Source: an uncultured Bacteroidota bacterium (lineage in GTDB: Bacteria > Bacteroidota > Bacteroidia > Bacteroidales > CAIWKO01). Taken from it: DNA of 21,606 nt. The stretch is taken from assembly GCA_937934705.1 (NCBI GenBank), contig CALGYY010000220.1, forward strand, positions 1 through 21,606, in the 5' to 3' direction. Each line of letters begins with the position of its first letter. The stretch's first letter is position 1. The translations under genes were made by a program, and so were the position numbers. The notes beneath the pieces were generated by a model. The model was not told the DNA's origin, did no database searches, and worked only from the letters and a program-made list of their open reading frames with translations. Shown here in pieces: positions 7,347-14,376 of this stretch.

Positions 7347-7724
7347 TCAGTGTTCTTCGGTTGCCAGATCAACCAGCCAGCGCCCTTTTTCCCTGATCAG
7401 GACCACCTTCTCATCCGGGCCCTGGAAGGATGTATAGGTACAAACAGCCCGGTCACCACTGATTTCACATCCGGTTAACTCTTTCTTGTTGTCGCGCAGC
7501 AGATTGATCCCTCCGCCCATTCCGGAAAGGGTTCCGACCAGTTTCAGTATGCGGTCGGTTTTGTCGGTTCCCAGTTCCATGGCTTTTTCATAGTCCATGC
7601 TTTTCAGCAGTGCGAAAAAGCGCTCAGAAACCTCCGCAGGGGAGTTTTTCCCTTTCAACTGAGACGTTTTACAGGCAGTAAAACTTACCAACAGGGCAAG
7701 ACCTGTGATTAACAGTAACTTCAT
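7347..7724 (-). CDS. Small lipoprotein, probably NTF2-like (DUF4878-type)
   Basis: The product has 125 residues counted from Met 7724. It begins MKLLLITGLALLVSFTAC, a lipoprotein signal peptide with the lipobox ending in Cys 18, so it should be lipid-anchored in the envelope. The mature part starts with PAEVSERFFALLKSMDYEKA and ends in a GRWLVDL segment. That pattern is seen in DUF4878/NTF2-like lipoproteins, small cone-shaped folds of unknown ligand. The ORF can be extended to a TTG at 7754, but that codon lies within the -7 box TATTTTTG (7759-7752), so 7724 is preferred. It is divergent from dnaG and upstream of, but separately promoted from, trkA. The family call rests on pattern only. Confidence 0.75.
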   Translation of the reverse strand: MKLLLITGLALLVSFTACKTSQLKGKNSPAEVSERFFALLKSMDYEKAMELGTDKTDRILKLVGTLSGMGGGINLLRDNKKELTGCEISGDRAVCTYTSFQGPDEKVVLIREKGRWLVDLATEEH

Positions 7725-7751
7725 GGGGTATGCGCTGGCCGGGATCATCTC

Positions 7752-7759
7752 CAAAAATA
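7752..7759 (-). promoter_or_regulatory. -7 box of the lipoprotein gene
   Basis: TATTTTTG on the minus strand matches TAnnTTTG exactly and lies 27 bases before the ATG at 7724. No good -33 element is seen. Confidence 0.5.
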
Positions 7760-7779
7760 CAATAAAAGGATGATTTTGC

Positions 7780-7787
7780 TAATTTAG
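7780..7787 (+). promoter_or_regulatory. Possible -7 box of dnaG
   Basis: TAATTTAG is one base off TAnnTTTG and lies 18 bases before the dnaG ATG. No clear -33 element is present. It is back-to-back with the lipoprotein promoter. Confidence 0.3.
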
Positions 7788-7805
7788 CTTCCTTATTCGT
7801 GCATC

Positions 7806-9776
7806 ATGATACGCCCCGAAACTGTTCAAGGTATTCTGGAAGCTTCCCGTATTGAGGAAGTGGTAGGGGAGTTTGTGAACCTGAAAAAACGCGGGGTTAA
7901 CATGATCGGACTCTGTCCCTTTCACAACGAGAAAACGCCGTCTTTCACTGTTTCCCCCACCAAAGGAATTTACAAATGTTTTGGCTGCGGGAAGGCGGGT
8001 AATGCGGTGAATTTTGTGATGGAGCATGAGCACTATACCTATCCTGAAGCACTTCGTTTCCTTGCAAAAAAGTACCACATTGAGATAGATGAAACGGAGA
8101 TCACTGCTGAAGAACAGGAGGTTCGCAACGAAAGGGAGAGTCTGCTTCTGCTGAACGCCTTCGCACAGAAGCATTTCAGTGATTATATGCATGAATCTGA
8201 AGAGGGGAGGGCCATCGGGCTGAGCTATTTCAAGGAAAGGGATTTCACCACTGATATTATCAAACGCTTTCAGTTGGGTTATTCCCCCGATCAGTGGGAC
8301 CACCTGACCCAGGCAGCACTGAAGGCGGGCTACCGTAAGGAATACCTGGTGAAAAGCGGATTGAGCATCGATAAAGACGGTCGTCTTTATGACCGCTTCC
8401 GTTCGCGCGTCATCTTTCCTGTACACAACCAGTCGGGTCGCGTGATCGGTTTCACGGGACGCATCATGACGAATGACAAGGATAAGCCCAAATACGTCAA
8501 TTCCCCTGAATCGGAAATCTACAACAAGAGCAACACCCTTTATGGCCTTCATCTGGCCAGGCATACGATTGCCCAAAAGGATGAGTGCCTGCTGGTAGAA
8601 GGAAATGCTGATGTGATTTCCCTGTTTCAGAGCGGGATTGAAAATGTTGTGGCCTCATCAGGAACTTCACTTACCCTGGGTCAGATTCGCCTGATCAAGC
8701 GGTTCACCAGAAACATCACCATTCTTTATGACGGGGATCCGGCAGGGATCAAAGCGGCTTTACGCGGGACAGAGCTCATTCTGGAAGAGGACATGAATGT
8801 TCGTATTGTTTTATTCCCGGAAGGAGAAGACCCCGATTCATATGCCCGCAAACACCGGCCGGCTGAACTCACGGATTTCATTCATAGAAATGCTGTCGAT
8901 TTCATCGCATTTAAGGTGAAGCTGCTGATGGCTGAGTCGAAGAATGACCCCATTCTGATGGCGGGGCTGATCAAAGAGATCGTGAAAACGATATCCCTGA
9001 TTCCGGACAGTATTTCGCGGACCTTGTACATCCGCAAATGCAGCGAGATCATGAATGTACCCGAGCAGACGCTGGTCAATGAACTGAACCGCTTGCTCAG
9101 GAAGAAGGTGGCGAAAAGTGAAAGCGAAGTCAGGGAAGAGGATATCCCCGAGACCACACTTTCTGATCCGCAGCAGGGCATGTTGCTCGATCCTTTTGAT
9201 AGTTATGAACAGGAAAAATATATCATACAGTTATTACTGAACTACGGAAAAATTGAAATTACTATCAACGAAGAGAATACGCAGGGGGAGACGGAAGAAC
9301 ACAATATTTCGGTGGCTGATTTCCTGGTGAGGGACCTGAAAGGAGACGACCTGCACTTCACCGATCCCATGTTTGCCGCCATTTTCAATGAGTTTGACAA
9401 GCGGCTGGCCGGGGGAGAGATCCCGGATGAGCAGCACTTCATCCAGTTTCCCGATCCTCGGATTGCGGAGGTCTGCATTGACCTGATCAGTTCTCCCTAT
9501 GTGCTGAGTGCAAACTGGGAAGAAAGGCACAGGATCAGCGTACCGACCAGGGATGACGATACGAGGCATATTCTCGTCCGCGACCTTGTAGAATCGGTAT
9601 TGGCGATCCGCTCGAGGCGGCTTGAAAAGATGATCTATGACAATCAGCAGGAATTGAAAACCCTGCAGGAAGAAGGGCGGGATGATGATATGATTTTGCT
9701 TCTGACCAAAGACCAGGAGCTGAAAATGATTTATTCAAAGCTGAACAAAAGCCTGGGACGTATCATCCCGCGCTGA
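7806..9776 (+). CDS. dnaG: DNA primase
   Basis: DnaG makes the RNA primers for chromosome replication, working with the DnaB helicase. The 656-residue product has the full architecture. The CHC2 zinc ribbon has ligands C37, H40, C58 and C61 (CPFH ... CFGC). The N-terminal catalytic core is followed by a TOPRIM domain with the conserved Glu at 265 (LVEGNADV) and the acidic pair in LYDGDPAG (D309, D311). The C-terminal helicase-binding region covers about 460-656 and is poorly conserved, as usual. The glycine motif after the catalytic Glu reads EGNADV where most primases have an aromatic residue (EGY.DV). It starts an operon with the two oxidoreductases that follow, separated by 8 bases from the first. 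Confidence 0.97.
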   Translation: MIRPETVQGILEASRIEEVVGEFVNLKKRGVNMIGLCPFHNEKTPSFTVSPTKGIYKCFGCGKAGNAVNFVMEHEHYTYPEALRFLAKKYHIEIDETEITAEEQEVRNERESLLLLNAFAQKHFSDYMHESEEGRAIGLSYFKERDFTTDIIKRFQLGYSPDQWDHLTQAALKAGYRKEYLVKSGLSIDKDGRLYDRFRSRVIFPVHNQSGRVIGFTGRIMTNDKDKPKYVNSPESEIYNKSNTLYGLHLARHTIAQKDECLLVEGNADVISLFQSGIENVVASSGTSLTLGQIRLIKRFTRNITILYDGDPAGIKAALRGTELILEEDMNVRIVLFPEGEDPDSYARKHRPAELTDFIHRNAVDFIAFKVKLLMAESKNDPILMAGLIKEIVKTISLIPDSISRTLYIRKCSEIMNVPEQTLVNELNRLLRKKVAKSESEVREEDIPETTLSDPQQGMLLDPFDSYEQEKYIIQLLLNYGKIEITINEENTQGETEEHNISVADFLVRDLKGDDLHFTDPMFAAIFNEFDKRLAGGEIPDEQHFIQFPDPRIAEVCIDLISSPYVLSANWEERHRISVPTRDDDTRHILVRDLVESVLAIRSRRLEKMIYDNQQELKTLQEEGRDDDMILLLTKDQELKMIYSKLNKSLGRIIPR

Positions 9777-9784
9777 AAGAAGAC

Positions 9785-11017
9785 ATGCAGGGAAGTATGA
9801 ATGAAGGGAAACTTTTCACACCGTTTACATTAGGCCCTCTGAATTTGAAGAACCGCAGCATAAGGGCGGCCGCTTTTGAAGGGATGTGTCCGGGCAACCT
9901 GGCTTCGGATCAATTGCTGAACTACCACCGTGCTGTGGCTGCCGGAGGCGTGGGGATGACTACACTGGCTTATGCTTCGGTGTGCAGGAGCGGTCTTTCT
10001 TTTCCGCATCAGCTCTGGCTCCGGAAAGAGGCGATTACGGGTCTGCGCAGCATCACCAATGCTGTTCATGCTGAAGGTGCGGCAGCATCAGTACAGATCG
10101 GGCATTGCGGGAATATGTCAAAAAAATCGGTGGCCGGACAAACTCCCCTGGGGGCAAGTACCGGGTTTAACATGTATTCTCCTACCTGGGCACGCGGCAT
10201 GCGATATGACGAGATCAAAGAGATGGCTGTAAATTTCGGGCAGGCAGTGCATACAGCCAGGGAGGCAGGTTTTGATGCAGTGGAGGTTCATGCCGGTCAC
10301 GGTTACCTGATCTCCCAGTTTCTGTCACCCTGGACCAATCGCCGAAAGGATGAATACGGAGGGTCTCCGGAAAACCGTATGCGCTTCATGAAAGAGATGA
10401 TGCAGGCGGTGATGGAAGCTGCAGGAGGAGATATGGCTGTTATCGTGAAGATCAATATGCATGACGGTTTCCGGGGAGGGATGGAAACAGACGAATGTCT
10501 TGAAGTGGCAGGTGTTCTTGAAAAGATGGGTGTTCACGCCCTGGTTCTGAGCGGAGGTTTCGTGAGCAAAGCCCCCATGTATGTCATGCGGGGGGAGATG
10601 CCTGTCCGCACACTTACACACTACATGGAGAATCCCTGGCTGAAAATTGGCATTCGGATGTTCGGACATATGATGATACCGGGTCACCCTTACAAAGAAG
10701 CCTATTTTCTGGATGATGCTCTGAAATTCAGGCAAAAGCTGAAACTTCCGCTGATTTATGTGGGAGGTTTGCTGTCGCGTCAAACAATAGAAGGTGTGCT
10801 TGACCAGGGATTTGAAATGGTGAGTATGGCCAGGGCCCTTTTGCATGACCCGGCATTCATCAGCAAACTGAAAAACGGGACAGAACAGCGTTCAGCCTGC
10901 AAGCACAGCAATTACTGCATTGCACGGATGTACTCTAAAGAAATGGCCTGTCACCACAGCATAGAAGGTCTTCCTGCTTCACTCCGGCGGGAAATTGAAA
11001 AGGCAGAGAGGGAATGA
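9785..11017 (+). CDS. Old yellow enzyme family NADH:flavin oxidoreductase
   Basis: The product is a cytoplasmic FMN-dependent TIM-barrel enzyme that typically reduces activated C=C bonds of enones or related compounds. Of 410 residues, the core includes EVHAGHGYLISQFLSP at 167-182 (H169 and H172 are the usual substrate-binding pair). It is followed by TNRRKDEYGGSPENR and the phosphate-binding VGGLLSR and MARALL segments near 326-352. It lacks the C-terminal FAD/NAD half of 2,4-dienoyl-CoA reductases. A cysteine cluster, C372, C378 and C389, resembles that family's 4Fe-4S motif, but the expected second Cys is S375. ATG 9785 is used; ATG 9797 (AGGGAAG just before it) is equally possible. It lies between dnaG and an SDR gene. 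Substrate unknown. Confidence 0.88.
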   Translation: MQGSMNEGKLFTPFTLGPLNLKNRSIRAAAFEGMCPGNLASDQLLNYHRAVAAGGVGMTTLAYASVCRSGLSFPHQLWLRKEAITGLRSITNAVHAEGAAASVQIGHCGNMSKKSVAGQTPLGASTGFNMYSPTWARGMRYDEIKEMAVNFGQAVHTAREAGFDAVEVHAGHGYLISQFLSPWTNRRKDEYGGSPENRMRFMKEMMQAVMEAAGGDMAVIVKINMHDGFRGGMETDECLEVAGVLEKMGVHALVLSGGFVSKAPMYVMRGEMPVRTLTHYMENPWLKIGIRMFGHMMIPGHPYKEAYFLDDALKFRQKLKLPLIYVGGLLSRQTIEGVLDQGFEMVSMARALLHDPAFISKLKNGTEQRSACKHSNYCIARMYSKEMACHHSIEGLPASLRREIEKAERE

Positions 11018-11018
11018 G

Positions 11019-11834
11019 ATGGCGGACAATCTGAACTCCAAAGAAAGCGAAAGACCCTGGGCTCTGGTAACGGGAGCAAGTTCCGGGATAGGCTATGAGT
11101 ATACATTATTACTTGCGGAGAAATCATATCACCTGGTAACAGTGAGTATCGAGAAGGAAAAACTCGAAACTCAGGCCATCGAAATGCGGGAACGTTTTGG
11201 GGTGAAGGTGATCCCGGTATGTATGGATCTGGCCGCAAACAATGCTGCAGAGGAATTATACCACTACTGTTCAGAACAGGGGATTGTTGTGGAAGTCCTG
11301 ATCAACAATGCGGGTTTTTTCTTTTTCGGTGAAGCGGCAGAGGCATCCCCTGAACTGGCTGAAAAGAAGATGGTGCTCCACATGATGACACCTTCGTTGC
11401 TGTGCCGTCATTTCGGGAAAGATATGAAGCAGCGACGCAGCGGTCATATTCTGAATATGTCGTCCATTTCAGCATGGATGCCCTATCCGGGGATTGCCTT
11501 TTACGCGGCTACCAAAGGGTATGTCAAAAGTTTTTCCCGTTCACTGAGGGCAGAGATGATTGATTATGGCGTGAATGTAAGTTGTGTCTGTCCCGGAGCA
11601 ACAGCGACCAATCTTTTTGACCGCGACAAGCTGGATTACAAAAAGGCTATGAGGTGGGGCATCATGATGCCTGCCGACCGGGTGGCGCGGATAGGGCTTC
11701 AGGGCATGTTCAGAAAAAAGGCGGTGATCATTCCCGGCAGGATCAACCGGATCACGGTATTTCTTGTCAGACTGGCATGGCCGGGACTTATCCTGTGGAT
11801 CAAGCGTCACACTGAGATTATCCCCTCAGAGTGA
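11019..11834 (+). CDS. Short-chain dehydrogenase/reductase (classical SDR)
   Basis: This is an NAD(P)-dependent oxidoreductase of 271 residues acting on an alcohol/carbonyl substrate. The Rossmann glycine motif TGASSGIG is at 18-25 and the structural NNAG at 96-99. The catalytic residues are S149, Y162 and K166 (in YAATK), followed by the PGAT motif near 192-195. The C-terminal 30 residues are hydrophobic then basic, so membrane association is possible. The frame opens at 10995, but ATG 11019 is chosen. It lies one base after the TGA of the flavoprotein gene, has GAGAGGGA just before it, and begins near the glycine motif as SDRs do. This spacing implies translational coupling with the upstream OYE enzyme, so the two may process the same compound. 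Confidence 0.92.
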   Translation: MADNLNSKESERPWALVTGASSGIGYEYTLLLAEKSYHLVTVSIEKEKLETQAIEMRERFGVKVIPVCMDLAANNAAEELYHYCSEQGIVVEVLINNAGFFFFGEAAEASPELAEKKMVLHMMTPSLLCRHFGKDMKQRRSGHILNMSSISAWMPYPGIAFYAATKGYVKSFSRSLRAEMIDYGVNVSCVCPGATATNLFDRDKLDYKKAMRWGIMMPADRVARIGLQGMFRKKAVIIPGRINRITVFLVRLAWPGLILWIKRHTEIIPSE

Positions 11835-11840
11835 CCGTGG

Positions 11841-11859
11841 CTGAAACCTTCAGGTTCAG
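11841..11859. terminator. Weak convergent terminator candidate
   Basis: CTGAAACCT and AGGTTCAG form an inverted repeat with one bulged A and a 2-base loop, followed by TCTTTCTT. It lies in the 21-base gap between two convergent genes and overlaps the stop codon of the minus-strand one. Confidence 0.35.
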
Positions 11860-12242
11860 TCTTTCTTCATGAAGCCGTCACGGACCCAGACGAAGAGTGC
11901 GACCAGGAGCCAGTAGAAAACAGTGAATGCCGCCAGATAGGTGACAAAGGTTTCCAGAAGGCCATATTTGCTAAGCAGCCAGAAGAGAAGGGTGCCCAGT
12001 CCAAGTATATAAAGGGCTGTGAAAAGTCTCTTATAGCCGATTCCGATTCTTTTGAAAGAAGCCATCACGTTGCGCACGTTTTGGTTGGCCGTCTGAGAGA
12101 TTTGTTCCACAATTTTGTTTTCTGACTGGTTCCGGGTGTCGGGGTTCAGTTCCTGTTTTTCCATAGCTGTTGCCTTATCGTTGATAAACAATTGTTTGGT
12201 CCTGTAAAGAATCTTTCTGATTTGTTCGGTGAAGCGGCTCAT
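11856..12242 (-). CDS. Uncharacterised membrane protein with two transmembrane helices
   Basis: From ATG 12242 the product has 128 residues. Residues 1-70 are polar and charged (MSRFTEQIRKILYRTKQ at the start). Two hydrophobic helices follow at about 73-90 and 98-120, then a basic tail ending GFMKKD. It is predicted to be an inner-membrane protein with a cytoplasmic N-terminal segment. I do not recognise the family. Other in-frame starts are possible. A TTG lies at 12284, within the tRNA downstream region. ATG 12164 has a modest AAGG ahead of it and would leave 102 residues. No clear promoter precedes it, so it may depend on readthrough from the tRNA-Thr unit. It is convergent with the SDR gene. 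Confidence 0.6.
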   Translation of the reverse strand: MSRFTEQIRKILYRTKQLFINDKATAMEKQELNPDTRNQSENKIVEQISQTANQNVRNVMASFKRIGIGYKRLFTALYILGLGTLLFWLLSKYGLLETFVTYLAAFTVFYWLLVALFVWVRDGFMKKD

Positions 12243-12304
12243 AATGAATTCAGACAGACAAGCCTTTATACGGAAATTATCCAAAGAGGTTCCGGAAAAA
12301 GAAA

Positions 12305-12329
12305 AAAACGGGCTGTGGCTTCCCGTTTT
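12305..12329 (-). terminator. Terminator of tRNA-Thr
   Basis: On the minus strand AAAACGGG (12329-12322) pairs with CCCGTTTT (12312-12305) across a 9-base loop and runs into seven T (12308-12302) and a further T-rich stretch. It starts 5 bases after the tRNA 3' end. Confidence 0.8.
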
Positions 12330-12333
12330 GCTG

Positions 12334-12406
12334 AGCCTCTCACGGGACTTGAACCCGCGACCTACGCATTACGAGTGCGTCGCTCTACCAGCTGAGCTAA
12401 AGAGGC
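12334..12406 (-). tRNA. tRNA-Thr (anticodon CGU)
   Basis: The 73-base minus-strand sequence folds as a full cloverleaf. The acceptor arm is GCCTCTT/GAGAGGC with one G-T pair. The D-arm is GCTC/GAGC. The anticodon stem ACGCA/TGCGT encloses the loop CTCGTAA (anticodon CGT), and the T-arm is GCGGG/CCCGT around TTCAAGT. The discriminator base is T and CCA is not encoded, so it must be added after transcription. It has its own promoter and terminator. It decodes ACG. Confidence 0.95.
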
Positions 12407-12414
12407 AAGGGGTG

Positions 12415-12445
12415 CAAAAATAGTAAAATTCCTGACAGGGGCCAA
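12415..12445 (-). promoter_or_regulatory. tRNA-Thr promoter
   Basis: The minus strand has TTG at 12445-12443 and TATTTTTG at 12422-12415, separated by 20 bases. The -7 box matches TAnnTTTG exactly and ends 8 bases before the mature tRNA 5' end. Confidence 0.7.
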
Positions 12446-12470
12446 GCTGGTTTTTTAATTGAAAAATACG

Positions 12471-12478
12471 TATGTTTG
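12471..12478 (+). promoter_or_regulatory. -7 box of the TPR/AraC regulator gene
   Basis: TATGTTTG matches TAnnTTTG exactly, 31 bases before ATG 12509. A T-rich stretch at 12451-12456 may serve as the -33 element. The box overlaps the open frame's first codon at 12476, which argues for the later start. Confidence 0.55.
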
Positions 12479-12508
12479 CCTGTTGAATGTAAGAGCCAGC
12501 TGAAAGGT

Positions 12509-14185
12509 ATGATGAAAAAAACTCACCTTATTCTTTTAATCTTTTGTTTCCATCTTCAGGTTTTTGCCCAGGAGGGCATTATGGATGATCGCCTGCAGGA
12601 AGCCAGGCGCCTTTACGAACAGGGGAATCTTGCCTATGATCAATCGGATTATCCCTTAGCACGAAACAGCTATGAAAGGGCGTATAAACTGATGGAGGGC
12701 TCTGACTCCAGTTTGTTTTTATCTGATGTGCTGACCAGTCTGGGAATAGTATACGATTATCTTGGAATCTACGAACGTTCGATAAGCTGCTATCAGCAGT
12801 CACTTCAGCTGGCAATCGGCCTGGGAGATAAACAAAGGATGTCCTGCGCCATCAACAATATCGGTGCTTTATACTTTTTCTGGAAAAAGTATGATGCGGC
12901 GCTTGATTACTATGAGTGGTCGCTGAGAATTGAAACAGAAACAGGTAATCTGAAGGGCATGGCGGGTTCATATGAAAACATCGGGATCGTTTATAAAAAT
13001 TTGGGGGAGAAGGAGAAAGCTCTGAAAAGTTATCTGCAGTCACTCGAAATCAACCAGCAGCTCAGAGACACCATCGGGGTCTCTACCACTTACGATAATC
13101 TGGGGAGTCTTTTATTGGAGGCCGGTGAGCCGGCTCAGGCACAGCGCTATTTCCAGCTTGCTCTGGGTCTTCAAAGATCCATCAACGATCGTTTGGGCAT
13201 ATGTTTTTCTCTGACAGGAATCAGTCAGTCACTGAAAGCGCAGAGAAAAGTACAGGAATCACTGGGTTTTGCTTTTCAGGCTGAATCGGAGGCTGAGGCG
13301 ATCGGTCTTAACACGCAGTTGCAGATTATTTATGAGATCATCGCGGAATTATCAGAAGAAACAGGCGCTTATGCTCAGGCCTGTTCATATTACAGAAAAT
13401 ATTCAGCAGTTAAAGACAGTGTGTTTACTGAGAATGCCCACCGGCAGATGATAGAGATGAAAACCCGGTATGAAACAGATCGTAAAGACCGGGAACTGGA
13501 AATACAGAAGCTGAAGATTGAAAAGCAGGAGGCCCAGATCGGTCGCGACCGTTATATTCTGTTATCGGTGATCGGTCTGATGATCTTCATTGCAGGATTT
13601 ACCATACTGTTGAGTTTTTGGTACATACAGAAAAGGAATGCACTTCGGATACTGATGCGTCAGAACCTGGAGATTGTTCGTCGTGAACAGGAGCTGAAGA
13701 GACTGAAAACGGAAGAGGCTGCACTGCCTGAGCTGGAAAGCAGTCTGGACCCGGAACCGGAGCAGGATTCTGAGAAGCTCCTGCCCGCAGGTGAAAAGTA
13801 CTCGGGAAGCCAGCTTACAGAAGAACATAAACTGCATCTGATCCAGCGCCTGAGCTATTATACAGAACAGGAGAAGGTGTATCTGGATTCTCAATTGAAC
13901 ATTGAAGGGCTGGCCTCCATGATGAAAACCAACCGCAGATACCTTTCACAGGTCATCAACGAGGTTTACCGTGTGAATTTCAATCAGTTCATCAATGATT
14001 TCAGGGTTAAGGAAGCCAGGAGAATGTTACTGGATCAGGAATACCGGCATTTATCCATCGAGGGAATTGCCACATCTGTTGGTTTCAATTCGAGGGTATC
14101 CTTCATCAATGCATTTAAAAAAGTGACCGGACTCACACCTTCCTATTTTCAGAAAAGCAATCTGCACCTGAAAGCAGATGTGTAA
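12509..14185 (+). CDS. Membrane-spanning TPR sensor with AraC-type DNA-binding domain
   Basis: The 558-residue product appears to join a periplasmic sensor to a cytoplasmic DNA-binding domain. A signal peptide, MMKKTHLILLIFCFHLQVFA, comes first. It is followed by about seven tetratricopeptide repeats (roughly residues 25-310, with paired A-x-x-Y/N-x-G patterns). A charged helical stretch (310-347) leads to one transmembrane helix (about 349-372), a second charged helix and an acidic linker. The C-terminal part, about 450-555, is an AraC/XylS-type double helix-turn-helix (NIEGLASMMKTNRRYLSQVI, then IEGIATSVGFNSRVSFINAF). This layout is common in Bacteroidota. ATG 12509 is chosen because it begins the signal peptide and follows the promoter. 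The adjacent T9SS protein gene is a plausible target. The ligand is unknown. Confidence 0.88.
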   Translation: MMKKTHLILLIFCFHLQVFAQEGIMDDRLQEARRLYEQGNLAYDQSDYPLARNSYERAYKLMEGSDSSLFLSDVLTSLGIVYDYLGIYERSISCYQQSLQLAIGLGDKQRMSCAINNIGALYFFWKKYDAALDYYEWSLRIETETGNLKGMAGSYENIGIVYKNLGEKEKALKSYLQSLEINQQLRDTIGVSTTYDNLGSLLLEAGEPAQAQRYFQLALGLQRSINDRLGICFSLTGISQSLKAQRKVQESLGFAFQAESEAEAIGLNTQLQIIYEIIAELSEETGAYAQACSYYRKYSAVKDSVFTENAHRQMIEMKTRYETDRKDRELEIQKLKIEKQEAQIGRDRYILLSVIGLMIFIAGFTILLSFWYIQKRNALRILMRQNLEIVRREQELKRLKTEEAALPELESSLDPEPEQDSEKLLPAGEKYSGSQLTEEHKLHLIQRLSYYTEQEKVYLDSQLNIEGLASMMKTNRRYLSQVINEVYRVNFNQFINDFRVKEARRMLLDQEYRHLSIEGIATSVGFNSRVSFINAFKKVTGLTPSYFQKSNLHLKADV

Positions 14186-14208
14186 ATCAGGCCCGAGGGC
14201 TGATTTTT
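14184..14208 (+). terminator. Terminator after the TPR/AraC gene
   Basis: AAATCAG with CCC pairs with GGG and CTGATTT around a 2-base loop, with one bulged G at 14191. TTTTT follows up to 14208. It begins at the stop codon of the regulator gene. Confidence 0.6.
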
Positions 14209-14268
14209 AAATTCTTGCAATTTTCATATCTTATTCCCAAAGCAATGAAGGACAAGGATATACGAGAT

Positions 14269-14293
14269 AATCTTGTCAAGATTGCGCAATCTT
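14269..14293. promoter_or_regulatory. Operator-like array of three alternating half-sites
   Basis: AATCTT lies at 14269-14274, AAGATT at 14278-14283 and AATCTT again at 14288-14293. The last two form a perfect 16-bp palindrome with GCGC at its centre (14278-14293). Half-site starts are 9 and 10 bases apart, about one helical turn, so they would face the same side of DNA. The array ends 5 bases before the -33 box of the next promoter, a typical place for an activator or repressor site. Which regulator binds is not shown. Confidence 0.45.
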
Positions 14294-14298
14294 TACAG

Positions 14299-14330
14299 TT
14301 TGAATTCCGGCTTGGTTAAGTTTATGTTTT
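14299..14330 (+). promoter_or_regulatory. Promoter of the T9SS beta-propeller gene
   Basis: TTTG at 14299-14302 and TATGTTTT at 14323-14330 are separated by exactly 20 bases. This is the best -33/-7 pair in the window apart from the final base of the -7 box. The leader to ATG 14377 would be about 40 bases. Confidence 0.6.
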
Positions 14331-14376
14331 TCTTCGCAAAGAAATCAAAACAACAATTCACCTTCAAAACAAAATA

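Noticed and set aside
7779..8576. Long minus-strand frame of 265 codons opposite dnaG
   Set aside because: It lies fully antisense to the conserved zinc and TOPRIM coding sequence of dnaG, and its translation shows no domain or signal. It is a shadow frame.
12192..12423. Two plus-strand frames reading through the tRNA region (ending ...LEPATYALRVRRSTS and ...AELKRQGVQK)
   Set aside because: These are translations of the antisense strand of tRNA-Thr, a well-known source of spurious proteins in databases.
14245..14319. 24-codon frame starting MKDKDIRDNL between the regulator and the T9SS gene
   Set aside because: It overlaps the operator-like palindromes and the -33 box of the next promoter. 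It has no promoter or ribosome-binding signal of its own, so chance is more likely.
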